The notes: a model not told the origin generated them from the letters alone. A stretch of DNA of 64,000 nucleotides from DASQUK01 sp035697145 (GCA_035697145.1 DASSDL010000234.1:30457-94456); one strand, 5' to 3'. Positions 28,271 to 36,637 are shown, counted from the first letter of the stretch. Translations and numbers: made by a program.

Positions 28271-28853
28271 TCCGGTTCGGGGACCACGCTGAGCCGCCCT
28301 CTGACGATCGGGGCACGTCCTATCGTGATCGGCGTGCCTGAGCGGATCGCACGGCCCTTGTTGGGCGTCCCGTCGACGGCCATGCCCGGAGTCGAGCGCA
28401 TCTCGGGCGAGGCCGACCTCACGTCAGTCATGCCAGGATGCCCAACCGGCACAATTTCCAGTGAGACTCGAGATATGCCTTGATCGGGCGCCCACCAGCT
28501 CGACGGAGATGGTGGACGGTCACCGGTTCCTGCGGTCGATCTCGCGCTACGACGATCAACACAGAACACCGCGCCAGAACGGCGACGTCCCGGTGGCCGT
28601 AACCGTGCACCGATCGGCGCATCTGTCTCGTGGTTGCGCGCCGGAATGGGCGCGCAACGGCTCTGCGTGCGCAAGTGGTGTCCGTGAACGCGCGGCGGGT
28701 CGAGCACCGCGAGGGCATGGCAGAGGGTGCAGCCGGGGGCGTCGTGCTGCCGGCCACCAGCACACAGGGTGACGAGATGGCCGTGAGCGGGCAGGCTTCG
28801 ATGGCCGTCACTGCGCAGGTCCTGATGTCCGCCCACGCCGTCATTGAGCAACA
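28271..28853. other. Gap with dispersed repeat copy C, no gene
   Basis: Apart from repeat C this 583-bp interval shows only high-GC open frames without recognisable protein features. It separates the metabolic cargo from the transfer-related operon. Confidence 0.5.
28549..28626 (+). repeat. Dispersed repeat, copy C
   Basis: It starts ACGACGATCAACACAGAACA and ends GCACCGATCGGCGCATCT. It matches copies A and B best at both ends; B and C also share CGGCGCATCTG. Confidence 0.6.
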
Positions 28854-29759
28854 TCAACGAGGAACTGAATGCTGGCGGTGTGGCCAGCGTCGTGCGGAGT
28901 TGCCGGCGGCAGGTGCTCGTACCTGCATAAGCAGCTCCCAGGCGAGGAGGAGGGCGACGGGCGGCCAGGCGGCCACGACCCGACCCACGATCGTGGGGTC
29001 GGCGGCGGCCACGTTGGCGGCGAGGCTCGCTCCGATGCCGGCCAGCAGGGATGTCCAGGAGAGCGCACCAGCTGAAAGGCCGGCCCGGCGCCGCACCAGC
29101 ATCGTCATGGACGCGGCCACGACGAGGCCGTCGACGGAGACGGGCAGCAGCCACGCGCGCCAGCCTTCGCCGGCAAGCGCCGCGAGGGCTCGTTGGTGGT
29201 CGTACGACGCCACCGCGGCGACAAGAGCCACCGCCAGCACCGCTACCGTGGTGATGCCGCGCACAGCCGGCGTGACCGGGGCGGGTGCGGCCTTCGGCTG
29301 CGAGCGTTCCGATTCGGCACGATCGGGTTGTCCCGACCGGTGTCCTTCGGGCGAGGCCGGTACGGATTCAGCGGACTCCCTACCGGCGTCCGCCTTAGCA
29401 TCGGCGGGTGGCGGATGGACGCCGGGATCGGCGAGCCCGTCCCACGCACCTCCCGGGCGGGTCCCGTTCTTGGCGGCCGCCTCCGCGTGCGCCTCGGCGA
29501 CGCGCTGGCGACCCCAGCGGGATGACAACCCGAACCGCCGTCCGAGCTCGGCACCAGTCAACGGCACGCCGTGTGCGAGCGAGGCCCGGTAGGCGGCGCG
29601 GGCCGCGGCGCGAGCCTGGGCGTTTGTCTCCGTGGGGCCCACATGCACGCGCCTCGTCGGCGCGACCTGTGACCGGTCGACGGCGTCGACGTGTACCGCT
29701 GGATGAGGCGCGCTGACCGTGTGTGCTCCTGCGTCACTTCGATCGTCCGGCACAGTCAC
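28854..29759 (-). CDS. DUF2637 membrane protein (plasmid spread type)
   Basis: In this 301-residue protein residues about 45-100 include VPLTGAELGRRFGLSSRWGR, an HTH-like segment common in these proteins. A low-complexity linker and a four-helix membrane domain follow: GITTVAVLAVALVAAVASYD, LLPVSVDGLVVAASMTMLV, LLAGIGASLAANVAAADPT and WPPVALLLAWELLMQV. DUF2637/SpdA-like proteins occur on actinobacterial plasmids and integrative elements, linked to spread in the recipient. The GTG start overlaps the upstream stop (GTGA). Last gene of a three-gene minus-strand operon. Confidence 0.82.
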   Translation of the reverse strand: MTVPDDRSDAGAHTVSAPHPAVHVDAVDRSQVAPTRRVHVGPTETNAQARAAARAAYRASLAHGVPLTGAELGRRFGLSSRWGRQRVAEAHAEAAAKNGTRPGGAWDGLADPGVHPPPADAKADAGRESAESVPASPEGHRSGQPDRAESERSQPKAAPAPVTPAVRGITTVAVLAVALVAAVASYDHQRALAALAGEGWRAWLLPVSVDGLVVAASMTMLVRRRAGLSAGALSWTSLLAGIGASLAANVAAADPTIVGRVVAAWPPVALLLAWELLMQVRAPAAGNSARRWPHRQHSVPR

Positions 29760-30034
29760 GACGCCTTCTGCCGCCGCCGTGCCTGCGCCGATCGGAGTGC
29801 CAGGCGGGCCATGTGGGCGCGCATCGCCTGTTCGGCTCGCCGGGCGCGTTCCGCCTCGCTCAGGGAGCCGTCAGGGTCGACCTGGCGCTGGAAACGATCC
29901 AAGGCCGCGCGGCGCGCGGGTGCGGTGCGGGCGGCGCGGTCGGGGGTCTGGGCCCACGAAGTGTGCACGGCGATGCGGGCGCGGAGTGACCGTTCGGCCG
30001 GCGTGAGTGGTTCATCGCGATTTCGCCGGCTCAT
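29756..30034 (-). CDS. Plasmid/element-associated hypothetical protein, 92 residues
   Basis: The product is highly charged and helical: MSRRNRDEPLTPAERSLRAR, HTSWAQTPDRAARTAPARRA, then LDRFQRQVDPDGSLSEAERA and an Arg/Ala-rich tail. From memory this pattern recurs in actinobacterial plasmids and integrative elements, without known function. ATGA overlap with the upstream gene and GTGA overlap with the DUF2637 gene show a tight operon. Confidence 0.72.
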   Translation of the reverse strand: MSRRNRDEPLTPAERSLRARIAVHTSWAQTPDRAARTAPARRAALDRFQRQVDPDGSLSEAERARRAEQAMRAHMARLALRSAQARRRQKAS

Positions 30035-30741
30035 GCCACACCCCGATCGTCGGGAGCCGCAGCCGCCACTCCCTCGTCCGGCAGCCACCATGCGATCCAG
30101 CGCGCCTCGGCTCGCTGGCGCCGCTTCTTCGCCGCGTCGTAGCGCAGACCTCGCCGCCGGGCAGCCTCCTGGAGCGGCATGTCGGCGATGCGGGTGTCGA
30201 GGATCAGCTGCGCGTCCGGAACGCTCAGTACTCCGGCCTCGATGGCGCCCATCAGGATGGTGCTGGGCGACGGGTCCAAGGGCGACCCCGCGTTCACCAC
30301 GGCGACCACCTCGCTGGACCGGAGCGTCCACGAGCGCTCGCGTGCCGCGGCGCGGCGGAGCCGGCGCGTGGGCAGCGCGAGCAGGCGGCCGGCGACGAAG
30401 CGTGGGCGAGCGGCCGTGTCGTAGCCGATGGTTGCCTCATAGAGGGCGAGGACCATGATGGCGAGGGCATCCTGCCGGTCCAGGCACGGCGCGAACTGGG
30501 CGGCGCGGTGCCGCAGCCCAGGGAGCAGGGCGGCGACCGTGACACCGAACGCGACGTGGTCGGCTTGGGCGAGGCGGATGAGGGCGCCGAGAAGCTCGTC
30601 CTTCCGGGTCTGGCTTCCGGTGCGCAGCTCTGTGCGCAAGTCGGCGTACGTGTGCCCGGCGAGCGACGGCTCGCGCAACGTCCAGGCGTGCCACTGGGTG
30701 TTGGTTGGTGTGGTTCGTTCGAGCGCGGTCTCCAGGTTCAC
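30031..30741 (-). CDS. Element-associated hypothetical protein with sigma-like C-terminus
   Basis: This 236-residue protein has SLAGHTYADLRTELRTGSQT and LLPGLRHRAAQFAPCLDRQD in the N-terminal half. The C-terminal part, ILMGAIEAGVLSVPDAQLIL, TRIADMPLQEAARRRGLRY and AAKKRRQRAEARW, resembles a sigma-70 region 4-type HTH. Such proteins are frequent next to DUF2637 genes in actinobacterial elements and may be regulators, but no function is established that I know. First gene of the operon, divergent from the relaxase. Confidence 0.7.
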   Translation of the reverse strand: MNLETALERTTPTNTQWHAWTLREPSLAGHTYADLRTELRTGSQTRKDELLGALIRLAQADHVAFGVTVAALLPGLRHRAAQFAPCLDRQDALAIMVLALYEATIGYDTAARPRFVAGRLLALPTRRLRRAAARERSWTLRSSEVVAVVNAGSPLDPSPSTILMGAIEAGVLSVPDAQLILDTRIADMPLQEAARRRGLRYDAAKKRRQRAEARWIAWWLPDEGVAAAAPDDRGVA

Positions 30742-31125
30742 TGGGTTCGTCCTCCGGGGTTCGGGCGCGTCGTCCCTTCACCCACCTGTAGGCCGGTCGT
30801 GGTGCGACAAATCGCGCTCGGGTCGGCCTCCCACCGCGAGCGACGGGCCGAGTGACGCTGGGCGGGTGGGTTGGCACGTCTGCCTAAAGCGAGCCAGCTG
30901 CCCGTTGTTCTCACCGTCGGGCGAATCAATCCGACCGCGACGAGATCCCGCGCTTGCTCCCGACCCTCATCCCGAGCCGCCCGCTACCCGCCGCCGCACC
31001 GACGCGACAGCGTCGACGCCCCCGCCGGAGACCAAGTGATCGCGGCTCGAGTGTCCCCGATCGCCGATCTCGCGGGCCGATACCCCACCGAGAGCACAAC
31101 GTGATTTCAACCCTGCGGGTTGGGA
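30742..31125. other. Divergent gap upstream of the relaxase, candidate oriT region
   Basis: This 384-bp gap lies between divergent transfer-type genes. Around 30825-30860 there are short interleaved inverted repeats (CGCTCG/CGAGCG and CTCGG/CCGAG types). MobF elements often keep oriT beside the relaxase gene, so this is the place to look. No nic consensus could be assigned. Confidence 0.3.
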
Positions 31126-34100
31126 ATGGGGCGCGACGCGGTGGCGTGGTTCCGGGCGATGGGCGTCGACCAGGTGGCCTATCACGAGGCGACCGTCCTC
31201 GGCCGCGAGGACGACCATCCCGGCCAGGCGCTCGATTACTACGGGTCGCGGGGGGAGACGCCGCTGCGCTGGGGTGGCGCCGGCGCCGCCCGCCTCGGCC
31301 TGGCGGGCGAGGTCACCCCGGAGGCGTACCGGTTGGCGTTCGGGCCGGGCGGGTTCCGGGACCCACTCAGCGGCCAGCAGCTCGTCCGCGCCACCCGGCC
31401 GGGCTTTGAGCTGGTCGTCTCCGCCCACAAGTCTCTGTCCGTGCTCGGCGTGGTCGGCCGCGCCGATGACATGCACGCCATCCACGACGAGCAAACCGCC
31501 GGCACGCTCGACTGGCTGGACGGCTGGGCCCAGGCGCGTGGCGGCCGCCGGGGCCGCGCCGCGGTGGCGACGCCGACGGCGGGGCTGGTGTACGCAGTGA
31601 CACGGCACGGCACGTCGCGGCTGGGGGATCCGCATCTGCACGATCACGTCCTGGTCGCCAACGTGTGCGAAATGCGCGACCGAGCCGGCGGGTACAAGGC
31701 GCTGTTCTCGGCGCGGCTGCGAGACCTGACCGAAGCCGCCGCCATGGTCGGCCGCCTCCACGCCGCATCCAGGACGGTCCAGTTGGGCTACGCGATCGAG
31801 CTCGATGCGGGCGAGTGCGGCCGAGCGCGGGATTGGCGCATCGCCGGCATTCCCGCAGAAGTGTGCGAGATCTTCTCGAAGCGGTCGGACCAGATCGCCG
31901 ACTACCTCGAGGAGATGGGCTACACGGGCTACAGGGCCCGCAACGTCGCGGCTCGGCGCGACCGGCCCGTCAAGCGGGGCACCGGCACCAACCAGCTCCT
32001 GCCCCGCTGGGTCAACGAGCTCGAGTCCCACGGCTGGACCGTCGACCGCCTGACCGCCTCCCTCGACCAGGCGCGCCGCCAGTGCCGCGGCCTCGCCCCA
32101 ACCCTGAGCGACCTCGAGATCGACGGTCTAGCCGCCGACCTCCTGGATCCCGAGGGCGAGTTCCTGGCCCGCTGGAAAGTGTTCGACAGGCCCCGGCTCA
32201 TCGCCGAGATGGCCCCCCGCCTCTACGGCCACCACCCCATCGAACTGGACCGGGTCATCGACCGCGTACTCGCCTCCGATCTGGTGGTGCCGCTCATCGG
32301 CATCGCCGGTGCTGGGGACCAGCCCTACACCGCCACTGCGGTTCTGGCAACCGAGCACGCCATCGCCGACATGCTCGACCGGCTCACCACCAGGCCCGCA
32401 CCGATCGTCGATGCGGAGGTGGTCGAGCAGGTCACCATCGCGAAGGAGCGGGAGCTGGGACGCCGGTTGAGTGGCGGGCAGCGGGGGGCGGTGGACCGGA
32501 TCTGTGGGTCGGGCCGCGCAGTGGACGTGATCGTCGGCGTGGCGGGCTCCGGCAAGACGACCGCCCTCGACGTGGTCGCCCGCTCCCTCGAGACCGCCGG
32601 ATATCGGGTGGTGGGCACGGCCACGAGCGGTCAGGCCGCCCGCACCCTCGATCGCGAGGCCCGTGTCCCCTCGCGCACGACCCGGTCGCTGCTGTGGCGC
32701 CTCGACCACCACCAGCTCACCTTCGATCGGGGCACGGTGGTGGTGTTGGACGAGGCCAGCCTCACCTCCGATCTCGAGCTCGCCCGCCTGCTCCTGTACG
32801 TGGAGCGGGCCGGCAGCAAGCTCGTGATCGTGGGGGATCACCGCCAGCTCGCCCCGGTCGGCCCCGGCGGCGCCCTCCACGCCCTCATCGAACGCCACCC
32901 CGAACACGTGACCGTCCTGAATGAGAACCTGCGCCAGCGCGACCGCGCCGAACAGACCGCACTCGCCCAGCTGCGGGCCGGCAGCATCGACGCCGCGGTC
33001 GGGTTCTACGCCGCCCACGGCCGCATCCGCATCGCCCCTACCCGCCCCCAGACACTCGCCGCGATGGTCGACGCGTGGGCCGCCGACACCGCCGCCGGGT
33101 GGGACACCCTCATGCTCGCCTGGCGGCGGGACACCGTCGCCGATCTCAACCGGCTGGCCCGGGCCCGCGCCGACCAGCTCGGCTGGCTCACCGGCCCCGA
33201 CCTCACCGCACCAGGCGGGCGCCGCTACGCCGTCGGCGACCCCGTCGTCACCCTCGCCCCCAACCCCGACGGCGAGCTGGTCACCAGCGAACGCGGCCGT
33301 GTCGTCGCCGTCGATCCACGGGCCCGAGCCCTCACCCTCCAGACCGAGGAAGGCCGCCACGTCACCCTCACCGGCCCCGTCCTCGACAGACTGCACCTGG
33401 ACCACGGCTACGCCCTGACCGTGCATCGCGAGGAAGGTGCCACGTGCGACCGCACCCACTCCGCCGGCGAGGGCGGCGGCCGCGAGCTTGCCTACGTCGC
33501 CCTGTCCCGCGCCCGCGACCAGTCCACCATCCACGCCGTCGCCGACACCCTCGACCAGGCCATCGACGACCTCACCCACGACTGGTCCCACGAACGCAAC
33601 CAACACTGGATCACCCGCACCGCCACTGGGATCGGCGTCGACCCTGCCATCCGCGCGCTGACCGTAGATCGCGACGCTTGCCGCGCCCGGCTGCTCGCCC
33701 AACTCGACGCGCTCGAGCGCCACGCCCCTCCCGACGTGACGGCCGAGCTCAGCGCCGCGCACGCCGATCTCGACCGTTTCCGCCGAAGCCGCGACGACCT
33801 CGTTCGGGGGATGGGACGCTGGCAGCACACCGCCGCAGGCCGGGCAGCAGGCGATCTCGACCAGGCCCGCCGCCAGCGCCAGCACGCCCAGCACTGGACG
33901 GACGTCCCCGAACTCGGACGGCTCGAGCGATCTCGCTGGCGCCGCCTCGCCCAATCAGCTGCACGGGCCGAGGCTCGGGCCAGGCGAGACTGGAACTCCC
34001 ACGGGCGGCCAGTCGTGGCGCAGCTCGATCGCCGAATCGCCGCAGCCGAGCACCGCGTCGCAGAACTCGACGCCGATGCCCGCTTCCGTCGGCAATGGCT

Positions 34101-34329
34101 CGCCGAGCACCCAGAGTTCTCCCGGCGCCTCCAACACACCCAACGAGAACTGCGACGTCTCGACCACCCGATCGGCGTCGAGCTCGAGCAGCGCGTCGAC
34201 CCGTCCCTCCAACAGGAACACGACCGTGGTGCACCCGATGCCGGCAGACCCGACATTGCTCGGATCCTCGAGCGCCTGGATCGGCTTCAACACAGCCGAG
34301 AGATCGAGCCCCCCGGGCTGTCGCTCTGA
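31126..34329 (+). CDS. MobF (TrwC/TraA-type) conjugative relaxase-helicase
   Basis: A two-part protein of about 1067 residues. The relaxase has the tyrosine region GQALDYYGSRGETPLRWGG and the metal-binding histidines in SRLGDPHLHDHVLVAN (about 163-178). The RecD-like helicase follows: Walker A GVAGSGKTTALD (about 470), VVVLDEASLTSDLEL, VIVGDHRQLAPVGPGGALH and a late YVALSRARDQSTIH. The C-terminal 250 residues are charged coiled coil. It nicks at oriT and unwinds DNA for transfer. ATG 31126 is listed, but the expected N-terminus (VISTLRVG, from GTG 31101) lies in another frame and would join if one A near 31125 were removed. Confidence 0.88.
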   Translation: MGRDAVAWFRAMGVDQVAYHEATVLGREDDHPGQALDYYGSRGETPLRWGGAGAARLGLAGEVTPEAYRLAFGPGGFRDPLSGQQLVRATRPGFELVVSAHKSLSVLGVVGRADDMHAIHDEQTAGTLDWLDGWAQARGGRRGRAAVATPTAGLVYAVTRHGTSRLGDPHLHDHVLVANVCEMRDRAGGYKALFSARLRDLTEAAAMVGRLHAASRTVQLGYAIELDAGECGRARDWRIAGIPAEVCEIFSKRSDQIADYLEEMGYTGYRARNVAARRDRPVKRGTGTNQLLPRWVNELESHGWTVDRLTASLDQARRQCRGLAPTLSDLEIDGLAADLLDPEGEFLARWKVFDRPRLIAEMAPRLYGHHPIELDRVIDRVLASDLVVPLIGIAGAGDQPYTATAVLATEHAIADMLDRLTTRPAPIVDAEVVEQVTIAKERELGRRLSGGQRGAVDRICGSGRAVDVIVGVAGSGKTTALDVVARSLETAGYRVVGTATSGQAARTLDREARVPSRTTRSLLWRLDHHQLTFDRGTVVVLDEASLTSDLELARLLLYVERAGSKLVIVGDHRQLAPVGPGGALHALIERHPEHVTVLNENLRQRDRAEQTALAQLRAGSIDAAVGFYAAHGRIRIAPTRPQTLAAMVDAWAADTAAGWDTLMLAWRRDTVADLNRLARARADQLGWLTGPDLTAPGGRRYAVGDPVVTLAPNPDGELVTSERGRVVAVDPRARALTLQTEEGRHVTLTGPVLDRLHLDHGYALTVHREEGATCDRTHSAGEGGGRELAYVALSRARDQSTIHAVADTLDQAIDDLTHDWSHERNQHWITRTATGIGVDPAIRALTVDRDACRARLLAQLDALERHAPPDVTAELSAAHADLDRFRRSRDDLVRGMGRWQHTAAGRAAGDLDQARRQRQHAQHWTDVPELGRLERSRWRRLAQSAARAEARARRDWNSHGRPVVAQLDRRIAAAEHRVAELDADARFRRQWLAEHPEFSRRLQHTQRELRRLDHPIGVELEQRVDPSLQQEHDRGAPDAGRPDIARILERLDRLQHSREIEPPGLSL

Positions 34330-34363
34330 CAGTGATCCGCAGCGGATACCGGAGAAGGCGACA

Positions 34364-34450
34364 GTGCGCGGCGAGTCGGCCCTGCATCGGCTCCTCGACG
34401 GCGGCCTCGAGCTCGACGACTTCAGACGGTGGTCCGCACGCCATGACTGA
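34364..34450 (+). CDS. Possible 28-residue small protein
   Basis: GTG at 34364 is preceded by GGAGAAGG at about 6 nt. The product VRGESALHRLLDGGLELDDF ends RRWSARHD. It looks like a compact helical peptide between the relaxase and the conserved hypothetical pair. Support is the ribosome binding site only. Confidence 0.35.
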   Translation: MRGESALHRLLDGGLELDDFRRWSARHD

Positions 34451-34498
34451 TGTGTTGATGTCCCTGCGGGTGAGCGGCCTCTTGGCACACTCGTCGCC

Positions 34499-34912
34499 AT
34501 GCCAACGGAGCCGACCCCGCGTGTCAGACGAGCGCCGATCCCGGACGAAGCGGTCCTCGTTGTGCGTGGTGACGAGCTCGATCCGGCCGTCCTCAGTGCC
34601 GACGCCGAGCGGTTCCACCGACGCTTCAGGTCGTGGGGTCGCTATGGCGTCTCGGCCTTCCTTGCGAACGATGATGCTGAGGTGGATGCGCTGTGTGAGA
34701 CGAGGCTCCGCCAATGGGCGATCGCCGTCGTGTTCGAGCGTTCGGCCCTCGAAGCCAACGGCATCGACGTCGTACCCACCTTCCGGACACCCCACGTAAC
34801 CCTCGCCCACGCCGAACTGGAGGAGCTCGTCGAGAGGCTGATGTCCTGCGAGCACCGTGTCGTGGTGAACCCTTACCATGAAGCCGACATCGGACCGTTG
34901 GAGACACCGTGA
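34499..34912 (+). CDS. Conserved actinobacterial hypothetical protein, first of a pair
   Basis: The 137-residue product has the pattern RAPIPDEAVLVVRGDELDP, WGRYGVSAFLANDDAEVDAL, VVPTFRTPHVTLA and VNPYHEAD. I remember this family, coupled to the next gene, from many actinobacterial mobile regions. Four-base overlap with the next gene (GTGA) points to co-translation. The two-gene format suggests a toxin-antitoxin or similar module, but I know of no demonstrated activity. Confidence 0.75.
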   Translation: MPTEPTPRVRRAPIPDEAVLVVRGDELDPAVLSADAERFHRRFRSWGRYGVSAFLANDDAEVDALCETRLRQWAIAVVFERSALEANGIDVVPTFRTPHVTLAHAELEELVERLMSCEHRVVVNPYHEADIGPLETP

Positions 34913-35157
34913 GCGACACGCCGGTCGATCTTGTGCTCGACCTCAACTCCGAAGACGACACGGGGCTCCCCTGGGGCTTCGTGGACGAGGCGTCCGACCC
35001 GTCGCGCATCCGTGAGGGTGCCTGGATCGTTGTCGGCTCGGGGACGGCGCGCGCCGTCGCCCAGGTTGCCGACATTGACGGCGAGATCGTCCACGTCCGA
35101 CCGCTTCCCGGTCCTGTGAGCCGGCACCGCCACCTCCTCGGCCACAACGTCGCCTGA
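34909..35157 (+). CDS. Conserved actinobacterial hypothetical protein, second of a pair
   Basis: The 82-residue acidic protein reads VDLVLDLNSEDDTGLPWGFV, DEASDPSRIREGAWIVVGSG and then RAVAQVADIDGEIVHVRPLP. The small beta-rich pattern (GAWIVVGSG, AQVADIDG, IVHVRPLPG) might be an SH3-like barrel. It overlaps the stop of the partner gene. Last gene before the right end of the element. Confidence 0.75.
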   Translation: MSDTPVDLVLDLNSEDDTGLPWGFVDEASDPSRIREGAWIVVGSGTARAVAQVADIDGEIVHVRPLPGPVSRHRHLLGHNVA

Positions 35158-35170
35158 CGGGCCCGAACCT

Positions 35171-35184
35171 CAGCAAATAACTCG
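35171..35184 (+). promoter_or_regulatory. Integrase arm-type site, right
   Basis: CAGCAAATAACTCG is identical to 11131-11144 and separated from attR by 63 bp, the same distance as the left copy from attL. Confidence 0.55.
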
Positions 35185-35200
35185 GCAAGTTTCGCTTGCC
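35184..35200 (+). terminator. Hairpin after the last gene of the element
   Basis: GGCAAG-TTTCG-CTTGCC is a perfect 6-bp stem 27 bp after the stop at 35157. It has no T-tract. It could end transcription before attR. Confidence 0.4.
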
Positions 35201-35247
35201 TTCGAGCTGCGTTTTCCCTGGTCAGAACAGCGCTGGGGCAAATCGAC

Positions 35248-35305
35248 CTCGTAATGCGTAGGTCAGGAGTTCGATTCTCCTCTCGGGCTCCGAGGGTGGC
35301 TCTGA
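35248..35305 (+). repeat. attR: right 58-bp direct repeat (tRNA-Thr 3' half)
   Basis: Identical to 11010-11067. The tRNA fragment lacks the 5' half and cannot fold, so it is not a gene. Confidence 0.9.
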
Positions 35306-35341
35306 ACAGGGCAAACATGGCTCAGCCGGCGCTTCACCGAG

Positions 35342-35363
35342 AGCAAACAACTCTTGAACAGCG
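35342..35363 (+). repeat. Arm-like sequence outside attR
   Basis: AGCAAACAACTC (35342-35353) differs at one position from the arm sites inside the element. It overlaps CTCTTGAACAGCG (35351-35363), identical to 11112-11124. This puts left-end-like sequence to the right of attR. Confidence 0.5.
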
Positions 35364-35446
35364 GTACGTTGCTTCAGGGCGAATCTGTGCACGTGAGGAC
35401 GGGGGTAGTTCGGGAACCGGGATCCCTGCCAAATCGTCGAAGGTTC

Positions 35447-36637
35447 ATGGTGCGTCGCGCCGTGAGGTGGCTGGGTGTCCTTGCCGGGTTCGCCCTGGGC
35501 ATCGTCGCTTGCGGGTCGCCAAAGCCCGCTGTTGTGGACGAGAGTGCTGCCGTAGCGGCGGCCGAGTGGGCGGAACTTCCAGCGCCGCCGCTGCGACCTC
35601 GATCTCATGTCGTGGGAGTGTGGAGCGGTCGAGAAGTCTTCTACGTGGGCGGTGACACCTTCCTGTGCCCTGCCGGCGCGAGTTGCGCTGCTCCCGACGA
35701 GCCACCGTTGGCCGACGGCGCAGCGTTCGATCCGGGCACCGAGTCGTGGAGAGCGATTTCTCCGGCGCCGGTGGCGTTCTCTTCGGCATCGACAGCCGTC
35801 GTCGGGGACGACATCTACTTCCTGATCGCGGGGTCTCCGGGCTGGCCCGGCGCTGAGCCGGCGTTCCTGCGGTACTCGATCAGCGCTGATGCCTGGCAGG
35901 AACTGGCCCAACCCGATGGCGATCTGGGCTGGTACCAACTCGTCGCGGCCGACGGCGTCGTCGTCGCGTTCAGCGGCTCGGACGAAGCTGGGGGCAGGCC
36001 GGATCTCGTGTTCGACCCGAGCAGCGGCGACTGGGAGGAGCTACCCCCGGACCCGCTGGCGCCGGGCTTCGACCGCACAATGGTGTGGTCACGCCCTGAC
36101 CTGTACCTCTTCGATCACGAGCTAGTCCCGAACCCGGGATCGGCAGGTCCATCGTTGACGCGGGCCGCCCGACTGGACCTGGGCACGGGAGAATGGAAGC
36201 GCCTCCCGGACTCGGAGATCCTCGCAACCGGACCGTGGTTCGTCGAGGACCAGATCATGGTCAACCCCGATCTCGGCGGTGCCGACGGCGGGGAGGTCAA
36301 CAACTGGGGACGCCGCTACCCGAACGGTGGCGTGTTCGACACGGCGTCGGCAGCGTGGTCGGAACTGCAGGCCGCACCACCACGGGCCGACTATTCGGTC
36401 GGCGTGATCGGCTCTCGCGACGCCCTGATCTATGGCACGAAAGGATGGCTCCTCGACCTCGCGTCCGGCTCGTGGATCGAGCTGCCCCAGCTGCCCGAGT
36501 CGGGCGCTCACACCCAGCGCGTGGTCGTGACCGCAGGCGCCGACGCGGTCGTTTTCGGTGGAGAGCGCTGGCGGGATGGCCTCGACGGGGAGCTGCTCGG
36601 CGACGCCTGGATGTGGCGCTCCGGCCGGACGCCCTGA
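35447..36637 (+). CDS. Kelch-type beta-propeller lipoprotein
   Basis: This 396-residue exported protein has a lipobox in RWLGVLAGFALGIVAC with the lipidated Cys22. Repeated units follow: WAELPAPPLRPRSHVVGVWS, AFDPGTESWRAISPAPV, FDPSSGDWEELPPDPL, LDLGTGEWKRLPDSEI, FDTASAAWSELQAAPP and LDLASGSWIELPQLPE. The W-x-x-LP ending of each unit is the Kelch/galactose-oxidase propeller pattern. ATG 35447 is preferred because GAAGG precedes it and the signal follows at once. The ligand is unknown. It is the first gene after attR. Confidence 0.82.
   Translation: MVRRAVRWLGVLAGFALGIVACGSPKPAVVDESAAVAAAEWAELPAPPLRPRSHVVGVWSGREVFYVGGDTFLCPAGASCAAPDEPPLADGAAFDPGTESWRAISPAPVAFSSASTAVVGDDIYFLIAGSPGWPGAEPAFLRYSISADAWQELAQPDGDLGWYQLVAADGVVVAFSGSDEAGGRPDLVFDPSSGDWEELPPDPLAPGFDRTMVWSRPDLYLFDHELVPNPGSAGPSLTRAARLDLGTGEWKRLPDSEILATGPWFVEDQIMVNPDLGGADGGEVNNWGRRYPNGGVFDTASAAWSELQAAPPRADYSVGVIGSRDALIYGTKGWLLDLASGSWIELPQLPESGAHTQRVVVTAGADAVVFGGERWRDGLDGELLGDAWMWRSGRTP

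Larger units (their letters stand above)
11010..35305. mobile_element. 24.3-kb integrative mobilizable element in tRNA-Thr
   Basis: Both ends carry an identical 58-bp direct repeat that starts in the anticodon loop of tRNA-Thr and runs 16 bp past its 3' end. A tyrosine recombinase lies 97 bp inside the left repeat. A MobF relaxase and DUF2637/plasmid-type genes lie near the right repeat. The core gene order is interrupted exactly here. Cargo includes a giant BTAD-STAND-receptor protein, a secreted zincin, small metabolic enzymes, a LAL regulator and several decayed genes. No FtsK/TraB-like or VirB-type transfer gene is visible, so transfer would need help. No excisionase was recognised. Confidence 0.85.

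Noticed and set aside
35248..35290. Second tRNA-Thr gene
   Set aside because: Only the 3' half is present; no D arm or 5' acceptor strand, so it is the attR copy.
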